From: an uncultured Bacillota bacterium
Lineage (GTDB): Bacteria > Bacillota_I > Bacilli_A > RFN20 > CAG-826
NCBI GenBank assembly: GCA_949299565.1
Contig: OX437086.1
Span: 997,999-1,061,998 of the forward strand
Direction of reading: 5' to 3'
Length of the DNA: 64,000 bases
Numbering within the stretch: the first letter of the stretch is position 1; each line of letters opens with the position of its first letter. Shown piece after piece: positions 34,649-47,690 of the stretch. The position numbers and the translations under genes are program-made. The notes beneath the pieces are model-generated. The model did not search any database. It saw nothing but the letters and a program-made list of their open reading frames with translations, and was not told the DNA's origin.

Positions 34649-34677
34649 AAAGACGTCTCTTAGGACGTCTTTTTTGT
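34649..34677. terminator. Bidirectional terminator
   Basis: AAAGACGTC (34649-34657), loop TCTTAG, GACGTCTTT (34664-34672) followed by TTTT on the plus strand and preceded by AAAA, giving a T run on the minus strand too. It lies between two converging lipoprotein genes. Confidence 0.9.
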
Positions 34678-34683
34678 TGTCTT

Positions 34684-35763
34684 TTATTGAAGAAAGGAAA
34701 TAACTTCACGATAAGAGAACAAAGAAGTGTTCCCACCTTCATAAGAATCTAAAACAAGCGCCTCTTTAAATTCTTCTTGGTAACTTTCAAATAAATCCGG
34801 TACTTCCCAAGAACTCTCATATTCTTCATTTAGAAGATCATGTCTCACCTCATTTTGATCAGTGTAATAACGCCTCATTTCCAAACATAATTCATCTTGA
34901 TATTCGATAAGTTTAAATTCATTTTGAAGGCTCACCATCTCTAAAAAAGATTCATCATTAAACGTTAGATTTGGAGCGGTTATCGCTATAGGAATCTCTG
35001 AGGCCAGAGTCTCGTCTTCTTCACGTGAAATTTGAATGTAATAACCGTTCTTGCGGCTTTCAAACACCGAATTTTCTAAGTGAAGAAGTTCGCGTTGATC
35101 AGAATCTTCAAAATAATCATCAAGTCCTTGCGTGTTTTCATCGATCAACGAGATTTCTTCATCTTCAAAATATAAAGGCGCGCGGACAAGGAATTTAGCT
35201 TCCTTATCAATTTCTAAATACGGATGCAACGCTTCAAGGAAAATGATTGGTTTTTGACGAAACGCAGCGATCAAGCGATAACCTCCATAATCGCGTTCTA
35301 TTTCCGCTAAAGGCGCTTCTAACCAATGAACTTCAATTTCCAATTCACTCCTTTTTAAAGCGTAATAATAACGTCCGTCAACGACGTCTACATTGTCTTG
35401 AGAAGCGAACATATCGATATTGTTCGCGTTTTCTAAAACGCTCGGAAAGATTTCCTCTAATTGCGAATAATCATCATCTTTGACATAGGCCAGCAATAGT
35501 TTTTCGTCCTCGCTTCCGTAATGAACAAGATAACTATTACTTATTCCGCATGATCCGAAACGATAATCGTTATTGTAACCATAAAGAAGGAAATGCTCGC
35601 CATAATAGGGAATCGGATACCCCCAATAGACAGGGAAACTTGGGTTATAAGTTTCATTCAAAAAATCGGCTTGTTCACTAGCACCTCCGCCTCCACCACA
35701 CGAAGCAAAGGAGAGCGATGAAACAACTAACATTGAAATAACGCTAATAGTCTTAAATTTCAT
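34684..35763 (-). CDS. Putative lipoprotein of unknown function
   Basis: Not recognised. The protein has 359 residues. A signal peptide ends in a lipobox SFASC (Cys22) followed by five glycines. The rest is acidic and rich in Tyr, Glu and Leu, with no motif I can name. A binding site GGGGGA precedes the ATG. It starts 17 bases after the peptidase gene upstream and is probably co-transcribed with it. It ends at the shared bidirectional terminator. Confidence 0.65.
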   Translation of the reverse strand: MKFKTISVISMLVVSSLSFASCGGGGGASEQADFLNETYNPSFPVYWGYPIPYYGEHFLLYGYNNDYRFGSCGISNSYLVHYGSEDEKLLLAYVKDDDYSQLEEIFPSVLENANNIDMFASQDNVDVVDGRYYYALKRSELEIEVHWLEAPLAEIERDYGGYRLIAAFRQKPIIFLEALHPYLEIDKEAKFLVRAPLYFEDEEISLIDENTQGLDDYFEDSDQRELLHLENSVFESRKNGYYIQISREEDETLASEIPIAITAPNLTFNDESFLEMVSLQNEFKLIEYQDELCLEMRRYYTDQNEVRHDLLNEEYESSWEVPDLFESYQEEFKEALVLDSYEGGNTSLFSYREVISFLQ

Positions 35764-35780
35764 TTTTTAGTCCCCCATTA

Positions 35781-36995
35781 CTATCTAACAACAAACAAAT
35801 TCGTATAATCACCGCAGCCATCACAATAAGCATAACCACCTGTTATCGATGTGCCTTCTTCTATGTAGTGCCTTTCAATAACGGAGTAGCCGCATTTGCA
35901 AATAGCTTTATGAGAATGAGCAGGGATAGCAGGCGCTGGTTTTTCGGGAAGCACTATATCTCCATGATCACCTGGTAAAATCGGAAGTCCGAGAGTATTT
36001 ATAAGCTTCATTGTTCCAGGTATATATTCTGTATATGTGTGGAACACATGGTCACCACATCCACAATACTTAAGATTATCAACCATATAATTTTTAGAGT
36101 GATAAAAGGGGATGCTTGAAAAATCAAAAGATCCAACAGAAGTGATATACCACTGATGCTCTATTCCTTCTTTCAAGTGCAACGCAGTTCTATCTTTTCC
36201 CTGGCAGAAATTACAAATTAACCCATCTTCGTCATAATCATAAGCAATAAAGGCGTGACCATCTACATATTCATTATTCTCCGCATCATAACGGACGCCA
36301 GTTAAAATCACGGGTTTGCCTTGATCAATACAATCTTTTGCATAATTTTCCATGCCTTCTTGGTTTTCCGGCAAATCAAACGCCCCTGATACAAAATCTT
36401 CTCGATCGACTATCTCATAAGTAACACGCCCATAACCATACAAGAAATCCAATAGTTTCTGATAATCATCAACAACACCAGTTTGATAATTATCTCTAGG
36501 ATAATTAGTCCCTTTTAAATCATTCAAATAATCGATTAGCATACATTGCAAATCAACGCTTTTATAGTTTTGAATGAAGTTATAAACTTCTTGGTTCGAA
36601 TAATCTATACGATCGTATTCATAACGAAATACACCAGGCGAATGTTTCAACGCTTCTTGAAATGAATCGTAGTTTACCACTTCTTCATATTTTTCATCGA
36701 CTATATCATCGTTTTGAAAAGTATCATAAAAACATAAAACATCAACAAAGGCCACATAAACACAAGAACTTCCGATGTTAGTTGGCACATTCTCGTGTAA
36801 ATTTTCAAAATATGATGTCATGCCGAAATCGGTTGTTTCCAACTCCTCATTCATGGCACTGACGTTTTTAAAATTTGCACTTCCATAAACAAATGAAGGC
36901 TCATCGTTTCTTAAACTAACTGTATCTTCTGTGCCGCCTCCAACGAAGCTAAACAACACTGGAATAATTAGGCTAAACAGTTGCGCTTTTTTCAT
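35781..36995 (-). CDS. Secreted papain-like (C39_2-type) cysteine peptidase homologue
   Basis: The 404 residues begin with an N-terminal signal segment (about 1-20). NIGSSCVYVAFVDVLCFYDT (Cys78) looks like the active-site Cys of the C39_2 / 'putative cysteine peptidase' proteins of gut Firmicutes. DGHAFIAYDYD (His247) supplies the His. The family usually has GSCGYVA; here the Gly after Cys is Val, so activity is uncertain. The C-terminal 90 residues have four Cys-X-Cys or CxxC pairs (CGCGDH, CKCGY, CDGCGDY), perhaps a zinc or disulfide module. The ATG at 36995 has GGAGGT upstream; the longer frame to 37031 does not. Confidence 0.65.
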   Translation of the reverse strand: MKKAQLFSLIIPVLFSFVGGGTEDTVSLRNDEPSFVYGSANFKNVSAMNEELETTDFGMTSYFENLHENVPTNIGSSCVYVAFVDVLCFYDTFQNDDIVDEKYEEVVNYDSFQEALKHSPGVFRYEYDRIDYSNQEVYNFIQNYKSVDLQCMLIDYLNDLKGTNYPRDNYQTGVVDDYQKLLDFLYGYGRVTYEIVDREDFVSGAFDLPENQEGMENYAKDCIDQGKPVILTGVRYDAENNEYVDGHAFIAYDYDEDGLICNFCQGKDRTALHLKEGIEHQWYITSVGSFDFSSIPFYHSKNYMVDNLKYCGCGDHVFHTYTEYIPGTMKLINTLGLPILPGDHGDIVLPEKPAPAIPAHSHKAICKCGYSVIERHYIEEGTSITGGYAYCDGCGDYTNLFVVR

Positions 36996-37190
36996 CTTAT
37001 CCGACCTCCGAACGAGAAAAACACATGACATAAAGTTTCAACATACAACACGCATTAAATGCGAAACCGTATGTCGATTGTTAATTTAATTAAGAACGCA
37101 TTAAAAAATATGTCAATAAAAATTTAGCGAGAGAAAGAAACGAGGTCTATTTTTCAAAAAAAGAATTTAAACTTATAAACAACAAAAAAA
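36996..37190 (-). promoter_or_regulatory. Upstream region of the peptidase gene, with palindrome
   Basis: A/T-rich. It holds a perfect TTGACA (minus, 37111-37116) with only a weak -10 (TTAATT) 17 bp on. A palindrome CGCATTAAATGCG (37051-37063) and a half-site CGCATT (37097-37102) might be operator sites. A run of seven T follows the 5S gene directly (37184-37190). No gene is seen. Confidence 0.3.
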
Positions 37191-37301
<111 letters not shown>

Positions 37302-37319
37302 TTTTTAATTATACCACAT

Positions 37320-37347
37320 GTTCTTTGAAAACCGGATATTACTTTCA
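37320..37347 (-). other. 23S processing stem, 3' arm
   Basis: GTTCTTTGAAAACCGGA (plus strand, 37320-37336) is the exact reverse complement of 40396-40412 on the other side of 23S, and pairing resumes after one mismatch (ATTAC). It forms the long stem that RNase III cuts around pre-23S. Confidence 0.85.
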
Positions 37348-37403
37348 TGTTCCTGCTGCTTACTCGATTTAGTTAACTAGCTTGCAATCAATGGCTGACT
37401 TAT

Positions 37404-40267
<2,864 letters not shown>

Positions 40268-40535
40268 GCAAGTAAGTCACCTAAACCAAGCATTGTAGCT
40301 TGGAAATATTTTGGTTATCTCGTTTCAGTTTCATCGTCTTCCTTTATCGCTAAAGGAATCCGCTTCTCAACAGAAAGAACATGTTATTTGTAATGTCCGG
40401 TTTTCAAAGAACAAGGGCTGAGAGAAACTAATCTCTCAAAACTGGACAGAAGATCATGCACCAACGCTGACATGAACCAAATCAATAGGTCGTATGTACC
40501 GCTCGAACATGCTATATGTCGAGCATCTTTCTCCA
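40268..40535 (-). other. 16S-23S internal spacer without tRNA genes
   Basis: 268 bases with no tRNA-like fold. It holds the 3' arm of the 16S processing stem (AAAACTGGACAG, plus 40438-40449) and the 5' arm of the 23S stem (plus 40396-40412). A GAGAGATTAG/CTCTC stretch next to the 16S arm also matches the leader side imperfectly. Confidence 0.8.
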
Positions 40536-42070
<1,535 letters not shown>

Positions 42071-42172
42071 TTGGATCTAGTTCCAATAAATAAATTGTTA
42101 ATGAATTATCTGGTCATTTACGATTCGCTTAATTATGTAAATAAGGAATCGACGTTAGTGTATGTTGTACAT

Positions 42173-42190
42173 CTGTCCAGTTTTCAAAGA
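42173..42190 (-). other. 16S processing stem, 5' arm
   Basis: CTGTCCAGTTTT (plus, 42173-42184) is the exact reverse complement of 40438-40449 in the spacer. With the partly matching AAAGATCAG it forms the pre-16S RNase III stem. Confidence 0.8.
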
Positions 42191-42245
42191 TCAGTTGCAC
42201 AGCCCCTTTTTGGTTCAGGTCCTACCTGATTTGCTGTGCTTTGAT

Positions 42246-42274
42246 AAGATATTCTCTTTCGTTTTCGAAGTCAA
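42246..42274 (-). promoter_or_regulatory. rRNA operon promoter P2
   Basis: TTGACT (42269-42274), 17-bp spacer, TATCTT (42246-42251). It is the proximal of two tandem promoters. Confidence 0.6.
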
Positions 42275-42342
42275 TAATTATTTTAATTATTTTTAACTTC
42301 GTCACTCGGAGGCTCTCAAGAAGAAACTTGATAGCGTGCGTT

Positions 42343-42370
42343 ATTCTACCCTTTTTATAACCTAGGTCAA
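42343..42370 (-). promoter_or_regulatory. rRNA operon promoter P1
   Basis: TTGACC (42365-42370), 16-bp spacer, TAGAAT (42343-42348), about 95 bp upstream of P2. Tandem promoters are usual for rRNA operons. Confidence 0.65.
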
Positions 42371-42432
42371 GAGGAAAGATGCTTTTTTTGTCTTTTAATG
42401 TTTTTCTCTTCTGAAACGACATGTTTCTCAAA

Positions 42433-42460
42433 GAAAAAGGCCTGGGGAACCAGGCCTTTC
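42433..42460 (-). terminator. Rho-independent terminator after the BAX-inhibitor-1 gene
   Basis: Minus strand: 10-bp stem AAAGGCCTGG / CCAGGCCTTT, 4-nt loop, then TTTTTCTTT. It ends the pgk-tpiA-BI-1 transcript before the rRNA promoters. Confidence 0.93.
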
Positions 42461-42493
42461 ATTCTCACTTAAATCAATAATATATATTGATGA

Positions 42494-43276
42494 TCAGTTG
42501 TTGCGCGAAACAGCAACTAAATAAAGAATGCGAACAAAGATGGCGATGAAATCAACGTAAAGCATGAAACCTCCATATAAAATGAGGTTAGAGTTGACGT
42601 TGCCATAAACCAATCTCTTCGATAACGAATTGACATCCGCTGCCACGAGAATCAAAAGAACAACCACAAAAAGAAGAGAAATCAAGTAGTTAATCCATAG
42701 ATAAGCGGATGGCGAAATCAAATAAAAGATGCCGAAGAAGAGAGAGACGACGACAATTCCCATGAGGACGTTGATGGCAACATAAGCAACAAGCGATAAA
42801 TCGCGCTTGACGAAAAAGCCGACAAGGAAGGCTAATAAGAAGCAAACTGCCGTTAGACCTAAAGCTTCCGCCATCATTGAGATGCTGATACCAACAAAGA
42901 GCAAGGAGCCAATCATAAGGCCTGTAAGTGCTACATAAATCACAGCACCGACAAGAGGCAAGCGCCCTTTGCGCGCAGAAGAAAAGGAGATGTAAAAACT
43001 ATCGATGACGCTCAAAATCGTTGCAACCAAGAAGCTGATCAACATCACGGTGTAGCCTTGATCGTTCAAGATGATGAAGCCTTCGCTCGTCATGGCAATT
43101 GCAAAGAAATTAGACATTATTGCCGCATAGCCGACGGCGATGATTCCCGTGATGAAAATCGCTCCGCAAACGACAAGAAGCATCAAAGACAAATATTTGC
43201 TCTTGATGCGTCCGCGATCGTCAGCGTAATAAGGAGTGCTGACCGATGCGTTTATTTCAACATTCTCTTGGTTCAT
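42494..43276 (-). CDS. BAX inhibitor-1 (YccA/TMBIM) family membrane protein
   Basis: Polytopic membrane protein, 260 residues, about seven hydrophobic helices after a short polar N-terminus. The C-terminal part with DVNSLSKRL, LYGGFMLYVDFIAIFVRILYL is characteristic of the family (acidic residue in the last helices). Bacterial members are pH-sensitive calcium leak channels in the case studied (BsYetJ). It starts just after the tpiA stop (GAAGGAA upstream), so it is co-transcribed with pgk-tpiA, an unusual partner for glycolytic genes. Confidence 0.87.
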   Translation of the reverse strand: MNQENVEINASVSTPYYADDRGRIKSKYLSLMLLVVCGAIFITGIIAVGYAAIMSNFFAIAMTSEGFIILNDQGYTVMLISFLVATILSVIDSFYISFSSARKGRLPLVGAVIYVALTGLMIGSLLFVGISISMMAEALGLTAVCFLLAFLVGFFVKRDLSLVAYVAINVLMGIVVVSLFFGIFYLISPSAYLWINYLISLLFVVVLLILVAADVNSLSKRLVYGNVNSNLILYGGFMLYVDFIAIFVRILYLVAVSRNN

Positions 43277-43278
43277 CT

Positions 43279-44034
43279 TTAAATCATTCCTTCAACGAGT
43301 TCGCGATAGCTCTCAATCGTCAAAGAAGCTCCGCCAACTAAAGCGCCGTCAATATCCGGGCACTTCATATATTCAGCGATGTTGTTAGGTTTAACGCTGC
43401 CGCCGTATAAAATCCGAATCTCTTCGGCTCTAGAACCATATAATTCTTTTAAAACATCGCGGATGCCCTTAATCGTCGCTTCAGCAATTTCGGAAGAAGC
43501 GCTTTTCCCGGTTCCAATCGCCCAAATCGGCTCATAGGCCACCACTACTTTGACGGCCTCCTCGGGGGTCAAAGAAGCAAAGCCTTTCTTGATTTGTTCA
43601 GAAACAAAAGACAATGTTTCACCTTTTTCAAAAGTTTCTAACGATTCGCCGCAGCAATAGACCGGCGTCAAGGAATTGGCGAGAAGCGCTTTAATCTTTA
43701 AATTGCAAGCTTCAGAAGTTTCGCCGTTATATTCGCGGCGTTCCGAATGGCCGATAATGCAATGCGTGACGCCGATTTCCTTCAACATCGAGATTGAAAT
43801 CTCGCCCGTATAAGCGCCATGGTCGTGTTCGTTGCAATTTTGCGCTGACAAAATCAACTGGGTTGGTTTATGACTGGCAACAGAAGCAAGGCTGACGAAC
43901 GTTGGGGCAACGCCGACTTCAAGATGGTGAGCTGCTGCTAAATCGACTAAAGGAGCCGATAAAGAAGCAAATTCCTCTGCTTCTTTCGGTCCTTTATTCA
44001 TTTTCCAGTTTCCAAGTAAAAACTTCGTGCGCAT
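43279..44034 (-). CDS. tpiA: Triosephosphate isomerase
   Basis: TIM-barrel enzyme that interconverts dihydroxyacetone phosphate and glyceraldehyde 3-phosphate. The protein has 251 residues. Seen: GNWKMN, the electrophilic His in IGHSERRE, the catalytic Glu in AYEPIWAIGTGK, and the phosphate loop GGSVKP with GALVGGASL. GAGGT precedes the ATG, 4 bases after the pgk stop. Confidence 0.98.
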   Translation of the reverse strand: MRTKFLLGNWKMNKGPKEAEEFASLSAPLVDLAAAHHLEVGVAPTFVSLASVASHKPTQLILSAQNCNEHDHGAYTGEISISMLKEIGVTHCIIGHSERREYNGETSEACNLKIKALLANSLTPVYCCGESLETFEKGETLSFVSEQIKKGFASLTPEEAVKVVVAYEPIWAIGTGKSASSEIAEATIKGIRDVLKELYGSRAEEIRILYGGSVKPNNIAEYMKCPDIDGALVGGASLTIESYRELVEGMI

Positions 44035-44038
44035 AAAT

Positions 44039-45265
44039 TTACCTCAAAACATCGACGCCAGGTAAATGACCATCATTTTCAATCATTTCTAATGAGGCAC
44101 CGCCGCCGGTTGAAACGTGTGAGAAATCATCAGAATAACCAAATTGCTTCACAGCACTAGCGCTATCGCCGCCGCCGCAAACCGTGAAGGCCTTTCCTTT
44201 GATTTCGCGAACAGCTTCACAAATAGCCAATGTGCCCGCTTGGAAATCTTTTTGCTCAAAAACGCCCATCGGTCCATTCCAGAAAACCAATTTGGCTTTT
44301 TTGATCTCTTCTTGATAAAGAGCTCTTGTCTTCGGACCGATATCAACGCCTTCTAATCCTTCCGGAATTCCGCCTTCATAAACAGCAATCTTCCGTCCCT
44401 CTTTCTCCTCGAAGCTATCAGTGCAAACAGAATCGAGCGGTAAAAGCAAACGTCCGTTAGCCTCTTGGTAGCAACGGCGAGCATATTCCAATTGTTCTTC
44501 TTCTACTGGAGAAGAGCCAACTTCCTCACCTAAAGCTTTCTTGAAAGTGTAAGCCATTGCTCCGCCAATTAAGATTCGATCGCATTTCTTTAAAAGCGTG
44601 TCGATGACCTTGATTTTATCGGAAACCTTGAAGCCTCCAAGAATCGCAACGTAAGGACGATCGTCATCTTTAGGTTCGACGCAGCGTGAAAGGTTTTCAA
44701 CTTCCTTGATCATTAAATAACCTAAGGCAACAGTTTTCCCTTCCTCTTTTAAAATTGTCGGAACGCCCACGGTTGAAGCGTGCGCGCGATGCGCGCTTCC
44801 GAATGCATCCATCACGTAAAGATCGGCTAAAGAAGCCCAATCATGCGCCAATTCGGAATCGTTTTTCTCTTCGCCTTTTTCATAACGCGTATTTTGCGCT
44901 AAAAGAATTTCTCCGTCCTTTAAAGAAGCAACCGCTTCCTTAAGGCCTTCCCCGCGAGTGAAAGGCGTGAAACTAACTTTGCGATTCGGCACCAATTCTT
45001 GAAGAGCCTTAGCAACCGGAGCCATGTTATTGGCCTTTTTCATTGCCTCAATTTTTTGAGGATCGGGTTCTTTCCATTTAATTTTTCCTAAATGCGACAT
45101 CAAAAGAACGCGGGCGCCTTTATCGCATAATTCTTCAATTGTCGGTAACGCTGCTCTAATTCTCTTATTATCACGAATCACGCCATCTTTCTGTGGAACA
45201 TTAAAGTCGACGCGGACATAGACAACCTTGCCATGTAAATCCTTCAAGTCCTTTACGGTAATCAT
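44039..45265 (-). CDS. pgk: Phosphoglycerate kinase
   Basis: ATP-forming glycolytic kinase, 408 residues. Seen: RVDFNVPQKDG at the N-terminus, LMSHLGK, DAFGSAHRAHAST, NGPMGVFE and the C-terminal GGGDSASA. I chose the ATG at 45265 with AGAGGAGG 10 bases upstream; the longer frame to 45307 contains that site. It precedes tpiA in one operon; gapA is separate, on the far side of a lipoprotein gene. Confidence 0.98.
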   Translation of the reverse strand: MITVKDLKDLHGKVVYVRVDFNVPQKDGVIRDNKRIRAALPTIEELCDKGARVLLMSHLGKIKWKEPDPQKIEAMKKANNMAPVAKALQELVPNRKVSFTPFTRGEGLKEAVASLKDGEILLAQNTRYEKGEEKNDSELAHDWASLADLYVMDAFGSAHRAHASTVGVPTILKEEGKTVALGYLMIKEVENLSRCVEPKDDDRPYVAILGGFKVSDKIKVIDTLLKKCDRILIGGAMAYTFKKALGEEVGSSPVEEEQLEYARRCYQEANGRLLLPLDSVCTDSFEEKEGRKIAVYEGGIPEGLEGVDIGPKTRALYQEEIKKAKLVFWNGPMGVFEQKDFQAGTLAICEAVREIKGKAFTVCGGGDSASAVKQFGYSDDFSHVSTGGGASLEMIENDGHLPGVDVLR

Positions 45266-45326
45266 CTTTACATCTTCCTCCTCTGACTTGCTTGCTAATG
45301 ATAACATTTTACACTCATGAAAGTAT

Positions 45327-45349
45327 AAAAAAGAGGGTCTAAGCCCTCC
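45327..45349 (-). terminator. Terminator after the 45.4-46.4 kb lipoprotein
   Basis: Minus strand: GAGGG / CCCTC stem with a 6-nt loop (plus 45333-45348), then TTTTTT. It separates the lipoprotein from pgk. Confidence 0.75.
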
Positions 45350-45377
45350 TTAATTATTTTATGAAGTTTGCAATGAA

Positions 45378-46364
45378 TTAGGCTGCCGTTGAGAGAGGCA
45401 CATAAATACTTGTGTCTGCGATTCGCTCAACAGTTGCATTATCATCAATCGTTAAATCAAGACCGGCACTTAAATTCAAAGAACTGATCGTCACATTCAT
45501 GTCTGCGCTTGCAGCGATACTGCCGTTTTGAATGCTTGCTGACACATCGATGCCATAAGAATTTCCGCTTTCAGCAAAAGAGATTGATTCGCTCATGCTT
45601 TGAAGTCCGAGACCTTGCACCATCAAATCAATTTGAGCGGCAAGAGTTGCTAATTCTTCATCGGTTAAACTGCCATCGTTGTAACCAGCAAGAATTTGAT
45701 CGCTTACAAAATCTTGAAGAGAAGTTCCGCTCATATTGATGCCGACTGTGTAATTGCCGCCTTCGTAATTAGAAACAAAACCCTCAATATCTGCCATTTG
45801 ATCGTACATGCTGGAGAAAGCATCCGTGAGTGTTGTTACAATCGTGTCATCAGCAGGTGTAAATGACGCTTCACCACCAGCGATATGTTCTGGAAGTGTG
45901 ACACCGGCAAACATGCCGATAATAGCGCTTAACGTTGGATCAATCGTCAAATCAATATAAGTCTGCGAGTCTTGAATCGTAACCTTAAAGGCAAGATCAG
46001 AGTTGTTGATATCAATTATTGATTGTCCCCCTGCTGAGACATTTAATGTCAAATGACCCGCAATTTCAAAACTGGCCATAAAATCTGTGGCAGAATCTAA
46101 ATTTGCCATCGCGGCTGTCACGACTAAATCAGTGGCAGCGACAGAAACATCGATGCCTGCAGTCTCACCAGGAGCTACTAACGACAAGTTAGCTGCCAGC
46201 GAAACATTTCCAGTGGCTCTCACGCCTTTAGCATCTTTTGTAGCAGTCACTGCTGTTGTGAAAGCACTTTTGACTTCTTCGGCTGTTTTAGTGGTCGGAC
46301 CGCCGCAACTGGCCAAAAGAAGGGCACCCGAGAGAACGAATGTTCCAAAGATTGTTTTTTTCAT
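45378..46364 (-). CDS. Putative lipoprotein, Ala/Ser/Thr-rich beta protein
   Basis: Not recognised. The protein has 328 residues, with a signal peptide and lipobox LLASC (Cys20). The mature part alternates polar and aliphatic residues (ASFEIAGHLTLNVSAGG, DLAFKVTIQDSQ), which suggests a long beta-sheet fold of the LolA/LppX type, but that is only an impression from the pattern. It is monocistronic, between gapA and pgk, with its own terminator. The function is unknown. Confidence 0.7.
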   Translation of the reverse strand: MKKTIFGTFVLSGALLLASCGGPTTKTAEEVKSAFTTAVTATKDAKGVRATGNVSLAANLSLVAPGETAGIDVSVAATDLVVTAAMANLDSATDFMASFEIAGHLTLNVSAGGQSIIDINNSDLAFKVTIQDSQTYIDLTIDPTLSAIIGMFAGVTLPEHIAGGEASFTPADDTIVTTLTDAFSSMYDQMADIEGFVSNYEGGNYTVGINMSGTSLQDFVSDQILAGYNDGSLTDEELATLAAQIDLMVQGLGLQSMSESISFAESGNSYGIDVSASIQNGSIAASADMNVTISSLNLSAGLDLTIDDNATVERIADTSIYVPLSTAA

Positions 46365-46542
46365 TTCAATTTTAAAATCCTTTCCCCTTCAAGAGGGACA
46401 CACTAAGTTTAAACGATAAATTTTTAAACACAAAATAAAAATACTTGGCTTTTTTGATGCCTTTTAAGAAAAAGGCTGATAAATGCTGCATTTATTTTAT
46501 GTTGTTTAACGCCTCTAATGACAATTCAAAGAATGTAGAATC
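46365..46542 (-). promoter_or_regulatory. Upstream region of the lipoprotein, with two inverted repeats
   Basis: A possible promoter is TTGTGT, 16 bp, TAAACT (minus strand, near 46405-46435), followed by GAAGGGGAAAGG before the ATG. Farther up are GCCTTTT-AAGA-AAAAGGC (plus 46459-46476) and ATAAATG-CTG-CATTTAT (46479-46495). Neither has a T-tract, so they look more like protein binding sites than terminators. Confidence 0.35.
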
Positions 46543-46568
46543 AAAAAAGCCCTTCGTAGAGAAGGGCT
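46543..46568 (-). terminator. Rho-independent terminator after gapA
   Basis: Minus strand: AGCCCTTC / GAAGGGCT 8-bp stem with a 5-nt loop, then TTTTTT. It lies 20 bases after the gapA stop. Confidence 0.93.
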
Positions 46569-46587
46569 AAAGAAAGGAAATTAAACC

Positions 46588-47631
46588 TTACTTCTTAAGA
46601 ATTTCGCCATAAAGACCAGCAAGACGGACATACTGGCAGGTGAAGCTGTATTCATTATCATACCAGCTCACGCATTTAACATATTGATGGCCATCCGGAT
46701 CATCGAAGACGACAGTTTGCGTTGCATCGAAGATTGAACCATGGGTCTCACCGATGATGTCAGAAGAAACAATCTCGTCTTCAGTGTAACCTAAGATGCC
46801 TTTGAGCGTGCCTTCTGAAGCTTCTTTCATCGCAGCATTGATTTCTTCTTTTGTAACTTTCTTGTCGAGAGTTAAAGAGAGGTCAACCAACGAACCGGCA
46901 ATGACCGGAACCCGTAAAGCACCGCCCATCAAACGACCTTTGAGTTCAGGGACGACAAGGTTGATGGCCTTAGCGGCACCGGTGGTTGTTGGAACAATGT
47001 TTGAAGCAGCAGCCCGACCGCGGCGTAAATTGCCTTTCGCTAAGTCGAGAATCGTCTGATCGTTCGTATAGGCGTGAACAGTCGTCATATAACCGCCTTG
47101 GACGCCGAATTTATCAACGAGGACGCGCATGACTGGAGCTAAGCAGTTGGTCGTGCAACTGCCGCCAGAGATAATCTTCATGTCCTTCTCTAATTTGTCG
47201 GTGTTGACCCCATAAACGAAAGTCGGGATATCTTTGTCGCTGCTAGGAGCTGAAATGATGACGCCCTTCGCACCATTCTCTAAATGGACTTGACCATCGG
47301 CCTTGCTCTTGAGGCGTCCGGTGCATTCAAGCACGACATCGACGTCATAGTCTTTCCATTTCAAATCGTGAGGATCTTTCTTTCCTAAAACCGGAATCTT
47401 CTTTCCCTGGAACACGATGTTGTTGATGCCTTTTTCAGCATCGACTTCCGCGGCAATCTCATCGACGTGCCAGCTTCCTTGGGTGGTATCATATTTAAGA
47501 AGGTAAGCCAAAGTCTTGGCATCAACCAAATCGTTGATGGCCACCACTTCAAAGCCACCAACTTCATAGGCCCGGCGGAAGGCTAAACGACCAATACGTC
47601 CGAAGCCATTAATTGCGAGTTTAATCGACAT
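46588..47631 (-). CDS. gapA: Glyceraldehyde-3-phosphate dehydrogenase, type I
   Basis: NAD-dependent glycolytic dehydrogenase, 347 residues. Rossmann motif NGFGRIGRLAFR at the N-terminus, the catalytic Cys in SCTTNCLAP, and the C-terminal SWYDNEYSF. Most homologues have SNASCTTNC; here it is SGGSCTTNC. The ATG at 47631 has AAGGAGG upstream; the longer frame to 47673 covers the promoter. It has its own promoter and terminator. Confidence 0.98.
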   Translation of the reverse strand: MSIKLAINGFGRIGRLAFRRAYEVGGFEVVAINDLVDAKTLAYLLKYDTTQGSWHVDEIAAEVDAEKGINNIVFQGKKIPVLGKKDPHDLKWKDYDVDVVLECTGRLKSKADGQVHLENGAKGVIISAPSSDKDIPTFVYGVNTDKLEKDMKIISGGSCTTNCLAPVMRVLVDKFGVQGGYMTTVHAYTNDQTILDLAKGNLRRGRAAASNIVPTTTGAAKAINLVVPELKGRLMGGALRVPVIAGSLVDLSLTLDKKVTKEEINAAMKEASEGTLKGILGYTEDEIVSSDIIGETHGSIFDATQTVVFDDPDGHQYVKCVSWYDNEYSFTCQYVRLAGLYGEILKK

Positions 47632-47661
47632 TTCAGTCCTCCTTTTCAAACCGCATTTTTT

Positions 47662-47690
47662 ATTATATCCCATCTTCTAAGGATTGGAAA
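47662..47690 (-). promoter_or_regulatory. gapA promoter overlapping the end of the XRE gene
   Basis: TTTCCA (47685-47690), 17-bp spacer, TATAAT (47662-47667). The -10 box contains the stop codon of the XRE gene, and an AAGGAGG binding site follows before the gapA ATG. Confidence 0.6.

Noticed and set aside
36996..37190. CRISPR-like short repeats (CGCATT elements)
   Set aside because: Only one palindrome and one half-site; no array spacing.
40268..40535. Possible tRNA genes in the 16S-23S spacer
   Set aside because: Checked both strands for a GTTC-A T-loop with a matching acceptor; none found.
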